DNA of 64,000 nt from Antedon bifida (Eukaryota > Echinodermata > Crinoidea > Comatulida > Antedonidae): NCBI GenBank assembly GCA_963402885.1, contig OY727097.1, positions 14,632,001-14,696,000 of the forward strand, given 5' to 3'. Below the pieces are notes generated by a model. It saw only the letters and a program-made list of their open reading frames with translations, was not told the origin of the DNA and did not search any database. Of this stretch, positions 11,663 through 23,400 are shown in pieces. Both the position numbers and the translations under genes were made by a program. Numbering within the stretch: the stretch's first letter is position 1; each line of letters opens with the position of its first letter.

Positions 11663-12146
11663 TATTGGGCATGGCAAAGTGCCCTGGTATCTGCACGGTT
11701 AAATCGCATAAAGCATAAAGCAACTATATTCTACAAATAAACATGTCAGGAATAGACAATGTATTCGCTTAGTATATAAATTATACCAATTTCTTTATGT
11801 AAATGCTGTTGTCAGTATACTGCTATTTACGTACATGATACGGTACAGCAACACCTTCGCCGTGATCATGTTTACGATAATATGTAAAAATAATGTAAAA
11901 AATCAGAGATGTTATCTATCGGGTTGCCAGTTATATAGTAAAAACAAATTTTAAGAGAGGGCGCACTAGCGGTGGTTGGTCGTGTTTATGATTTCGTAGT
12001 CTGGAGACCTTTTTATTATCATTATTTTTACACTTTTCGATCGCAAGTATTTTAAAAACATAACGCTATTTGCTCTTTAGCATTATTGCTTGACGGAGTC
12101 ATAGAAAATAAGCCTTTTTGTTCAAGGATTGTTGTGATTTTTAAGG

Positions 12147-13003
12147 ATGGCTAGTGGAGGCTATATTGGAGGTGGTAGTAGGCCTAAGACAGCTCGTAAG
12201 CTTAGGTCGGCGTTAACCCCAGCAGGGGATGATTCGATACCTCATCTAGGCCTATGTGGTAGTTGTTGTAAAGCTGTTGATAATCAATCAGTAACGTGTG
12301 GCATGTGTGGGTTTTGTTTCCATTGTTCATGTCAAGACGTAGGCAAGTCTTTATTTGATGTTATTTCATCTGGTGAACAGGGTCTTCATTGGTAATTGTC
12401 GTACCTGTAATAAGTCTGCTTGTGGTTTTTTGAAAGCGTTGTCGACGATCGGTAAAACACAGGGAAATATTCTCAAAAGACATAAAACGTATAGATGAAA
12501 CTATCACACGAAATTCAAGTGATATTGCTGATCTTAAGGTTAAGGATTCAACTGATAAGATTGATTTGTTGACAGCAATGAATGAGAGATTTGAAGATGA
12601 AGTTGAGAAGGAAAGAAGAAGGTGTAACCTAATGTTATATAATATTGAGGAAAATACAAGTAGTGATCCCATGATCCGCAAACAACATGACTTATCTGTT
12701 ATCCGTTCTTTTTGTAACGGTTCAGTTGATATCGACGCCGAAATGAAAGTTATCTATCGTGTTGGAAAAGCTGAGAAGGATATTAAGAGGCCTTTGAAAT
12801 TAGTTTTCAGAAAGGAGTCTATTAAACGTCAAGTGTTTTCATTAGCAATTCAGAAGGGTTTTGCTGTTAGTAATGATAGAACCATGAAAGAAAGAGAAGC
12901 ATTCACTAAGTTAAAAGGTGAATTAAAAACGCGATTAGATGCGGGTGAGAAAGACATAGTTATCCGAAGTGGGAAGATAGTAAAGTTTTTTCGTTCCCAA
13001 TAA
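12147..13003 (+). pseudogene. CR1 ORF1 (PHD-like zinc finger, coiled/RNA-binding part), frameshifted
   Basis: ORF1 proteins of CR1 coat the RNA. The first part has CGSCCKAV...TCGMCGFCFHCSCQ, a C4HC3-like finger, and is broken at about 12393, one base out of frame before NCRTCNKSACGFL. The second part (12566-13003) holds a charged coil (FEDEVEKERRRCNLMLYNI), then VIYRVGKAEKDIKRPLKLVF and IVIRSGKIVKFF, the fold commonly seen at the C end of such ORF1s. At least one more frame change lies between 12393 and 12566. The start is the first ATG after the leader. Confidence 0.75.
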
Positions 13004-13059
13004 AGAAAATAAAAACAGAAAGTTCTCTAATTTAAAAGAAAGTACGTTTTCCAATCAGA

Positions 13060-15829
13060 AACTTAACTTTTGGTACTCAAATTGTGATGGTTTTCTAAAT
13101 AAGAAGTCAGAGTTACTTTCTTGTTTGGTTTCAGAAAAAGTTGATTTTATTGCATTGACAAAGATTTTACCAAAGCATTGTTTGTACCCGCCACTGATAA
13201 ATGAATTTCGTGTCCAAGGTTACCAAGCATTTTTTTCGAATGAAGATTTTACTTCTGGTCGTGGTGTTTTAATTTATGTCAGAAATGGAATTTCAGTTTC
13301 TCAAATTTTCTTTAAGAAGAATAAGTTTATAGAGTCAGTTTGGGTTAGAGTAAAAGAATTAAAAACGGATTTTTTATTAGGTTGTGTTTACCGTAGCCCG
13401 ACTTGTAGTATGGATAATAACATCAAGCTGAACTCATTGTTCCGTGAAGTATATAAATCATCTTTTTCTGATTTAATCGTTGTCGGTGATTTTAACTTTA
13501 AAAGTATTAACTGGGAATTAATTTTTGTGTCTTCGGAAGATGGAGATTCCAGCAGAAGTTTCTTTGACACCATCAACGATCTATTTTTAATTCAACACGT
13601 TATGGAACCTACTAGATACAGAGAAGGCGAAACACCCAATGTTTTGCATCTGGTTTTTACAGACAAGAGAATACTATAAATGGCATTATGCAGTCTCCAC
13701 CACTGGATAAAAGCGACCATATGATGTTACAATTTTCATTGGATCTTGTAAGAGATGACAGAATTGAACCAAGTATTCGATGTTACAGGCATGGTAACTA
13801 TGATTTGTTGCGCGAGAAAATTGGTTTGGTAGATTGGGATGTGGTTTTCAATGATAAATCAGGTATTCAATCATGGGACGAGTTCGAGCATATACTTGCG
13901 AAGAATATTGATGAGTGTATCCCGATGAGAAAGGTTTGCCACGGAAGAAAACCCCTTTGGATAAACAAAAAAATTTAAAAGCAGATTGCCAAAAAAAATA
14001 AATGTTGGAAACAGTATGTAAAGGCCAAGAGAAAACAAAAAGTATGTGTGTCAGCAAAATGGTCGAAGTTTGTCCAAGTAAGAAATCAAACAGTAGATCT
14101 GATTCGATGTAGTAAATATGACTTCGAAAATAAAATAGCAATTGAGATCAAATCTAATAAAAAGTCTTTTTGGAGGTATCTCAGTTCTCAGATCAAAATA
14201 AAGTCTGGTATACCCAACTTAACTGATAGTAATGGAAGGCATGTGTCTGATGACAAGGATAAGGCTGATTTGCTAAACACGTTTTTTAGTAGTGTATTTG
14301 TCGATGAAAATTTTTCAGAGGATTTTTTATCTCAAGTTGACTTTCCTTGTGACGAAATCTTAAATATTTTATCAACGTTGAATATTACTAAAACAGCTGG
14401 ACCTGATGGTATTCACCCACGCATCTTAGTCGAACTAAAGGATATCATTTGCTATCCTCTCCATATTATTTTTACGAAATTGTTTCAAGAAGGAGCCGTC
14501 CCTAATAGTTGGAAACGGGCTACAGTGGTACCGATTTTTAAAAAAGGAGTGAAGTCTGACCCAAGCAACTATAGACCGGTGAGTTTAACTTCGGTAGTTG
14601 GTAAAATTATGGAGAGAATTATCAGGAAGGAATTATTGGACTTTCTTGAACATCACTAACTTATTTGTTATGAGCAATTTGGTTTCCGGCAAGGTCGTTC
14701 CTGTGCTTTACAATTACTTGATGTACTTGAAAACTGGTTTTTTATTTTGATAATCAGGATTGTTTTGATTGTATCTACCTTGACTACAAGAAGGCTTTCG
14801 ATAGTGTGCCTCATCATAGACTCCTTCTGAAAATGAGTGCATTGGGTATTAGAGGTCAACTTCTAAACTGGTTTCAAGAATTTCCTAACGATAGACAACA
14901 ACGGGTTAGTGTCAATGGATGTGTTTCAGATTGGGCTGATGTTAGTAGTGGTATCCCGCAAGGAAGCGTTGTTGGACCTGTTCTTTTCATTCTATTTATA
15001 AATGATTTACCTTCTGTTATTTCTTCCTCTGTACGCATGTTTGCAGATGATACTAAATTGTATATAGTATTTAACACTGTGAATGATGCTCAAGTTTTAC
15101 AAGAAGATTTAGAGAGAGCATGTGACTGGTCTGACAAATGGCAATTACCTTTAACTAGGGTAAGTGCAAAGTAATGCACTTTGGGAAGAAAAACAACAAG
15201 CATCTGTATATGCCATGCATGGTTTCTTATTGAATGAAGTTAATCATTAAAAAGACCTCGGTGTTACTGTTAACTCTAAACTTGTTTTTAATGTACATGT
15301 GGCAGATGTGGCAATGAGAGCAAATCGGAAGTTGGGCATGGTATATCGAGCTTTCAAGTTTTTAAATATGGATGGGTTTCTTCGTTTATATAAAGCTATT
15401 ATTCGTCCGACCCTGGAATACTGCAACGTTGTTTTTAACTCGCTACATTGCAAGGAGGAAGACCTGTTGGAAAAAGTCCAAGAACGTGCCACCAAGCTTA
15501 TTTTTTCCATTCGTCATTTACCTTATTCAGAAAGGCTGACAATTCTCAACCTACCTACTCTCGCATATAGAAGGCAAAGAGCTCATTTGAAACAGATTTT
15601 TAAAATTTTACATGGAGTGGATAGTATTTCTGCTGATTCTTTTTTTGAGCGTGATGAAGATGTTAGAACACGTGGCCATTCTTTTAAATTAAAATTTAAG
15701 TTCTCACGCACAAATTGGATGAGGGACTCATTTGGTCGAAAAGCTATTATATTATGGAATTCGTTATCGGAGGATGTAGTAGCTTCAAGATCAACCAATC
15801 AATTTAAGTCCAGTCTTGAACGGGCATGA
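13060..15829 (+). pseudogene. CR1 ORF2 (endonuclease-RT), multiple frameshifts
   Basis: Pieces in order: endonuclease VDFIALTKILPKH (the expected catalytic Glu of the TE motif is Lys), VVGDFNFKSINW and DKSDH; a linker; RT with TAGPDGIHPRIL, WKRATVVPIFKKG, RPVSLTS, YKKAFDSVPH, GIPQGSVVGPVLF and FADDTKLY; and the C-terminal part IIRPTLEYCNVVF. Breaks occur near 13678, 13978, 14658, 14800 and 15173. The loss of a catalytic residue and the many breaks exclude activity. Confidence 0.85.
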
Positions 15830-15969
15830 TCCAACCACCCTCTTAAATTTGCGCCATATTCAAGAGTTGATGTAATTATCAAGATAGGCTTATAGGCATA
15901 GCCTAGCCTTGACTCCGGACCCAGCACCGCTGAGCTCCGGAAACAAGTAAACAAGTAAAAACAAATAAT

Positions 15970-16937
15970 ACTAGAATATAAAAAGTACATAATGAAAAAA
16001 GAATACATGGATAACCCCTTCGTTAACGTCTGAACTATACTAATTTTAAATCAATTGGAGCTCATCAGTCACACGTTGTAGTGATTTTGGATTTGACACA
16101 AGAATGTTTGGCAAATCAAAACTGATTACAATCCGATTATCAGGAATCTTAAATAAACAATGAGAGGAAGACGTAAACTTACTGTGAGTTTTTAGCATTT
16201 AAATTATTATAGTATGAGGCTAATTAGACCTATTTTAGTTTAGCGAATTTTGTTTCTCAGGCTTACTCTGCAAACGCAAAATTTTCGTTTAGGGCAATGA
16301 AATCATTAATAAAAACATAACCTTATACAGTATATTTATATTAGTTATTTTTTTTTTTCTCGCTTTACTTGGGCCTATTAGGCCTATTCGTTGATATTAT
16401 TTAAAAAATACTAACAAAGGGTTACTATCGATGGTTTCGCTGTATAGATTAATACTAGAATATAAAAAGTACATAATGAAAAAAGAATACATGGATAACC
16501 CCTTCGTTAACGTCTGAACTATACTAATTTTAAATCAATTGGAGCTCATCAGTCACACGTTGTAGTGATTTTGGATTTGACACAAGAATGTTTGGCAAAT
16601 CAAAACTGATTACAATCCGATTATCAGGAATCTTAAATAAACAATGAGAGGAAGACGTAAACTTACTGTGAGTTTTTAGCATTTAAATTATTATAGTATG
16701 AGGCTAATTAGACCTATTTTAGTTTAGCGAATTTTGTTTCTCAGGCTTACTCTGCAAACGCAAAATTTTCGTTTAGGGCAATGAAATCATTAATAAAAAC
16801 ATAACCTTATACAGTATATTTATATTAGTTATTTTTTTTTTTCTCGCTTTACTTGGGCCTATTAGGCCTATTCGTTGATATTATTTAAAAAATACTAACA
16901 AAGGGTTACTATCGATGGTTTCGCTGTATAGATTAAT
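15970..16937. repeat. Perfect 484-bp tandem duplication
   Basis: Two head-to-tail copies, 15970-16453 and 16454-16937, agree at every base I compared, including a run of about a dozen T and the TTAGGCCTATTCG stretch. The unit begins at the 3' end of the CR1 element. It has no coding content. It is either a very recent duplication or an assembly duplicate. Confidence 0.9.
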
Positions 16938-17381
16938 GTCTGTTTTTACCGAAACTCTCAGATCAACCGGCGGACGCTTTAAATAATGTTGATGATGATT
17001 TCTGACGTGAATGTGTCGTAAATTGGAAGATTTTAAAAATATTTTTTTTTTTTTTTTTAAAAAGAGGCGTATAAAAATTAATTTGCATGATTGATTTTTG
17101 TAATATAAATTATGTAAAAGCGTTGATTCCAGTTGTCATTGTTGAGGCCGACAGATCGAGTATAATGTTATACAGGCCATGATTGTTATTATAAAAATAT
17201 GATATGAAAATAACTATTCTTGTTATGATGTACTATATTGTGTTGAAGTTAACAGAACAATATAAATAGTTCTAATGGTTCTGCTAATTTATTATTATTT
17301 ATATAATGTAGTGACAGTACTTTAGGTATGTTATTACCGGTTCGCCCTTTAAATTTGAAAAAAAATGTTTGTAAAACTTAC
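16938..17381. other. Intron, no feature
   Basis: AT-rich intron with a run of about 18 T near 17041. The last 50 bases before exon 7 carry the ATTACCGGTTCGCCCTTTA motif shared with the exon 5 and exon 6 flanks. Confidence 0.6.
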
Positions 17382-17480
17382 ATTGTTTGTAAGATCCAAT
17401 TTAGCACCTGCCTTGAGCAAAATAGTGCAAACATCTGTGTGGCCCTTACTTGCAGCAGCACCCAAAGGTGTCCATCCTTC
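17382..17480 (-). CDS. Ankyrin gene exon 7 (one ankyrin repeat; last exon seen)
   Basis: This 99-bp exon is bounded by AATATTTCAG and GTAAG. The residues start EGWTPLGAAASKGHTDVC and end GAKLDLTNN. It has the same splice flanks as exons 5 and 6 and shares their intron motif at 17330-17355. It is phase 0 and has no stop, so at least one further exon must lie downstream on the minus strand. I found none between 1 and 17381, where two LINEs and block A occupy most of the DNA. Confidence 0.9.
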
Positions 17481-20400
17481 CTGAAATATTACAAACATTA
17501 TGTTATAGTATTTTTCACTTCACAACAACAAACTATCTAATATTGCACTAAAATCAATCAGATCTGATCATTTATATACTAATTCAATTAAATAATTTAA
17601 TTTATATATGCTACATTGTTAAATTAAATACAGTTTATTAATATTAATGCATTACATACGTATTTTCTTGCATGATATTCTTCTGGATGATACAGTACGT
17701 TTAAACACTTAATAACTGTAGCATTTATACTTTATAAACTGTTACCAATTGTGTAAAATATGGTGGTTCTTTATTTTTTGATTTTCAAAATATTAGATTA
17801 TTCTTATCAGGAGAATTATTCTAAATATACTGTTTCACAATTCCAAATTCTGGAATGTTATGCACCTTTTTATTATAGACCTAATGTGATCAAACATAGG
17901 TCTAATATATTCAGACTAATCAGTAAAAAATAAGAAATGCGTTAGTATTATGTATGTATAATTTCAAACAAATGTAATCCGTACAGTAACAAACCTGTTC
18001 CGAGATTAACACGGACACGCATTTATATCCGATTTTATCAGCAAGCTCTTATTTCAAAATTGTATTGACTTCTGCATTACAAGGCATTTTTTTTTATGAT
18101 TGTAGGAGAGTAAAACGTTACAAACTGTACAAAATACAGATCACATTTTTGTACTTTTACGAATGAATAAAAAAGAATGTAAACATACAACACCGTATTT
18201 AATATAATCAAGAAGTGATAAATAAAGTAAACAATTTATCCAAATGCTTGGTAAATTGTAGATATAGCAGTCGGTGAAATCTTCTACAAATACAATATTG
18301 TGTGTATAGGCCTAAATATAAATCAATTGTGTTATATATATTACTTAGCCTATGTAAATACGTGAACAGGATTGGTTAAAACTGCATCACATGACTACCG
18401 CTGCGAGGATTGTATATATCCTCGAGTACGATGATATTGACGGAGTAATTTTCGGGTAATTATCGCGTCCCTATAATTAAACATATAAAATCCAGCAAAT
18501 TCTCGAGTACGATGATATTGACTGTGTAATTTTAGTGTGGCAACACTCGCGTTTGGCGATAAATAAACAAAAGTCATCTACTGAAACTTGAACTCGCGAA
18601 GATTTATCACACCGTTACAAGACAACGTCTCATTCGTTGCGCCACGCAACTCGCTTGAAGAAATTAATCAACAAAACTTTTTAAACTATCAGGCATATAT
18701 AGAGAGAGTTACGACTTCGCGTTCACGGATTTTAGAAAGTCACGTGGTGTGCACGCAGGCCATGTTTGTGTCCAACTATGCCTATGTAGCGTATGGAGTC
18801 GAGTCATTTGCTTAAAAAATGTATAACATTCACAAGGCTTTAAATATCGAATTTAATATCAAAACAATCAATTTGTTTAAAGGTTTTTGTTAAGATAATA
18901 ACGAAATCATAAAGTTACTGCAAACATGATTTTAAACAACAAAATGTAAAAACAATGCATTACTAATAGAGAACCGCTGTACAAACTAAAAGCGCACGCG
19001 TAGAGCGTGCATGGAGCGCACAACAAGAGCCGTTCCGAAATTGCTATTTTTGTTGTTTTAAATCATGTTCGCAGTAACTTTATAGGCCTAATTTTTCTAT
19101 TATTTTAACAAAAACCTTTAATCAAATTGATTGTTTTAATATTAAATTCGATAAGTAAAGCCTTTTGAACGTTATACATTTTCAAAACAAAAGACTCAAC
19201 TCCATACGCTACATAGGAATAGTTGGACACAAACATGGCTTCTAATCCATTCGAAGTCGTAACTCTCTCTATATATGGCCCTGTACACTATGCATACATA
19301 GCGCCCTCATGTGTTATTAGTTCTCCCTAGATGTGATGAAGACCGTTTGTGATTGGTTAATACTTACGGTAGTAACCTGTTACGCGCGACACGGCGAACA
19401 TCCGTTGATTCGGCTCCTCGAAGAAGACAAATTATTCGGCCTACCTGATAATAATATTGTTATTATTATTAATGTAGGCTTACTGACCTAGGCCTAAGTG
19501 AATATTTTATTGCCAAGGAATCATTAATTAGTAATTATCTGTATATTATTCTTTGCAAGGTAAGGTGAATGCAACGCCTAACTATCAGGCTTATTACAAA
19601 GGAGGCCTAGCTACACTTGACCCAGAAGTAGATATTTAACTTGTTGTTGGCTTTGTAATATAACAGATATCGCCTTTTATATCGATAAAATATAAGATTT
19701 GACAACCCCTTGGGAATTATATATTGTTCGAGGGAATATATTTCCCTCAGCGCTTTGCGCTTCGGGAAATATATTCTCTCAAGCAAAATATCATTCCCTC
19801 GGAGATGTAAAATCTTATATTTAACCTCTAAGCAGTCAATATCTGTATACAAAATCATACTGTCAAATTATAGAAACAGTGCTCATATTCGGAACATGAT
19901 CTCAAAATAGCGTCAAGCATAGTTCATTGGCCTAAATATATGTGGCGGGGCGTTTATTAGAGGGTGGAGGTTGAATATTCCAAAGATGTTTAATGGGGGA
20001 GAGGGCATTTATTCAAATAACTTCGGTAAGCCTAATTGGTATAATCAGTACATTATTTAGTTTAAATCAAATACCAACAATGACATACATCAGTGTACCG
20101 TTTCGGCATAATGAAGACGTTTTAAACGGCATGCAACATGGTCCAAAGCATCCCGAGTCTCATCAACGGCGATACACAAGCAGAAAGCGCGCAACCTGTT
20201 TAAACATAACATCAACTCAACAACTCGGCTACCATTCGGCTATATCGAGGTTTTGCATGTTTTCAAATACATCTATGATGCCTATAATCAGTTCTCCCGA
20301 TATAGGCCTAATGTAATTTTTACCCACGCAATTTCTGATATTTAAAATTGTATATACTGATTTTACAATTTCCCCCGCAATACACTTAGATGGTGTATTA

Positions 20401-23400
20401 TAATTGATTTGATCGTTGTTTTGCAGTATAATTTCATTTTGTTTAACTCAGTCTACACTATCAAACTTTATGTAACAACAAATATGATTTTACAGCGATA
20501 ATTACCGCCACTAACAGGTTTTATGATGTGCTAATGTAAATTAAAATTCTAATTTCAAGTACTTCTTAAATGAACTTGACCTTGCACTTACGAAAAAACA
20601 CCAATAGTTATCTAACAACACATATACCTTACTTTAGCGCAAAACCGAAAGAACGTATGATTATTTAAATATAAAATGCTTAATTCTGGAATAGGTATAC
20701 ACAATGTAAAACGCATAACACCAACTCCGTGTCGGTTCTCACCCTAGCTGTTACATGTGTCTATATGTCTTAAAAAGATATTATTATGGGTTTTTAAAAA
20801 AATTGTCAGATGTCATCGGTATATTTTTATCCGTCGGCGGTAAAGTTATTTCCGGGTTCGTCATCACTTTGCGATTTCTGGTTTGCAACTACAACGTGGC
20901 CGTTATTGGTTGTAGTCACAATAAAACCTCTGTATAAACTCGTGTTTCTCTCCCTAAACGACAAAATGAACTAATTCATATTAACTATTCTGCAGAAGAT
21001 TATGGTTTGGCTATTTAATATTCAGTCGGAGAGCCGCGTTGGGAAATATGACCGTTATCGCTGAATTTTCGACTTCGCATGACGTCATAAATTTTAGAAG
21101 CCCTCTCTCGGCACAGAAGCATCAACGTTTCGCGCGAAAACATTAGCATAAAGTATACGTCATTTAATAGCTGTTTAATAAACATTAGTAGGCGAAAAAT
21201 TAACCATATATGGTAAGATCAGTTCCTTATATGTTTAAGATGTCGCAGGTCACCTAATTTTCTGAATAATTTGTTGGATTTGTTGTCAGCGACAATTTCT
21301 TTCCAAAGTTCGTGTGCGTCCGTCAAAACTGAAGTTTTCTAACAGGTGTTTGTTTACAAATTTTCCATTAGTGGGATTTGCATCCCATACAGTGAATTAC
21401 CAAAAAACCGACGTATATGGATAGAGTAAGTATCAATAGTCTGTTTTACGTTAAAATTGGCTTGAAACCCTATTTAAGCTTCCTATAGCGAACATTTTAA
21501 AAAAGGTCCTCATGTCATATATTGTTACGTCTCGCGGCACTAGTTCCGTCGTGTATGGTGCATGGTGTGTTGATTGTGGTTGTTGTAGGTGAGTATATGC
21601 ACGACCTGGTGGATCGTTGTCGTATTATATCGGCCTAGGCCTAGTAACATGTTCTGTTAATAATTTAAATACTTTAGTTACAATTTAGTATTATTAAAGT
21701 ATCGTTACAATCCTACTCTATATTGAAGATGCATTGGGAAGTTTTAAAAAGATAATTAAGCAAATCGCAGCCTGATACAGGTATAGGCCTACCTATTCTA
21801 TAGTTAAATATTTATTTATAGTAAAATTATTGACAACTGAGGGGTACAATTTATTTATAATATTAATAATTATTACAATAAACAGACATAAGGAAATTTT
21901 GTATTTGCTGCTTTTTCATGGTAGGCCTGTATCTGAAAATGTGTTCAGGTTGTTGAATAATTATACTGTATAACGATGCAATGTTTTGTTCATATCATAG
22001 TGACAATTATTTAAATAGTTTCATTCATTACATTTCAGCTATTCATTTTCATTTTAGGTTTTTTGTTGGTATCAAGACTCGACGATTTTCTGTCTCGTTC
22101 TTCAATAATTATGAGGTTGGACGGTGGAAGCTGTAATGGTTTTCTCGATTTCAATATCATTGCTGCAGCTGATAGTTTTTCATTTTATTCGCTAATAATA
22201 ATATAACATATACATTCATACGCATTCAAGTTTTAGAAGCGTTTCAGATCAGTCAATGATAAGATATAAATTAAGTTGCAATTGATTGATTGATTGATTT
22301 ACTTTATTAACCAGAGTCACACAGATACATACAATATAAACATATAAAACAATCATAAAATCAGTACAACCGTAAGATGCACGTAAGTTAATATGATATA
22401 GGCCTAGCTAGTTTGTTATGTTTGATGAACAAGGTGCTATTTAAATAAAAGCAAGTTTTTATATACAGTAGAAGTATTTACTATTTATATCAGTATTGTT
22501 TGAAAGATATTTGTATTAAAAACTGCCTTTTCACATTCTGTATACGTAAACAAAAAAATTGGTTGCTTGTGTGAAATGCAAGTTGTATCTAATAAAGTAA
22601 TATTTATATACAAGTGTGACATTTACTGCCAGATACTGAAATACTGAGTACCAACCAATCACTGTAACAATACTCAAGTAAATGATGGACTTATATTTTT
22701 ATATCTTGGTTTCAGCTGGGCCCATAATTATCTTTTTTAACAACATGACCATATAAAAATACACGTTTGAGTCTCTGAAACAAACATGCCCGATTTTATA
22801 AAACATTCTCCATATATAAATTGAAAATGGGTTATTTTTTTTTGTTTTTCCATTTATTGTTTTTTTAACAGTTTTTTATTTGTTCTGGGCCTAGTTTCTC
22901 CTTCAGGCTTCTTCAGGCTTCTTCTTGCTTGGTATATGAGCAGAGCTGGGATAGACCTACCACTAAAGACCTAGACTATAGAATACCCAGCTACTATTAT
23001 TAACACTCACTAGGGTAGGCCTACCTATCTATCAGAATTACTCAGCCTAGCTAGGCCTAGAAAATACTATTTTTAGGCCTAGCTAGGCTAGAAATCAAGT
23101 AAGTAATTATAGTAGGTAGCCTTTCCTAGCTCAGAAACCAAATAGAACAATAATCGGGGAGCAAATTGAAATCTTAGGCCTATGACGTAATACACCTGCA
23201 TGAAAACCGTATTGAACACAGACACGATTCGGTCCGGGACGATTCGTACCAGCTTCGTAAAACGTAAACAACGTTTCAAAATGGCGATTTTTCGATCGAA
23301 ACAGAACAGAAATGTAGTAGGTTTGGTTTGATTAGTGGGAGTTGCATCACAAGAAAGCTTAAAATTAGATTTTTATTTTAATAGATAGCTTAATAGTTTA

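Larger units (their letters stand above)
3746..11950. repeat. Duplicated intron block, copy A
   Basis: This intron sequence matches block B (26150-30840) in collinear pieces, and a more diverged block C (37970-41030). Examples: 3750-4130 with 26152-26560; 4380-4545 with 27150-27310; 4777-5930 with 27312-28138 plus 28869-29265; 8298-9560 with 29866-30830; 10097-10150 plus 11663-11760 with 40838-41020. Breaks in the alignment are mobile-element insertions listed separately. Open frames here (for example 5578-5916 and 9397-9933) are broken in the other copies and are not called genes. Confidence 0.8.
11954..15965 (+). mobile_element. CR1 non-LTR retrotransposon, two ORFs, decayed
   Basis: The 5' leader opens GAGAGGGCGCAC. 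ORF1 (12147-13003) and ORF2 (about 13060-15829) follow, then a short 3' part ending near AACAAGTAAACAAGTAAA. Both ORFs carry frameshifts and stops, so the copy is dead. FADD in the RT and a PHD-like zinc finger in ORF1 place it in classical CR1, distinct from the element at 392. It lies next to block A and its right end abuts the 484-bp duplication. Confidence 0.85.
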
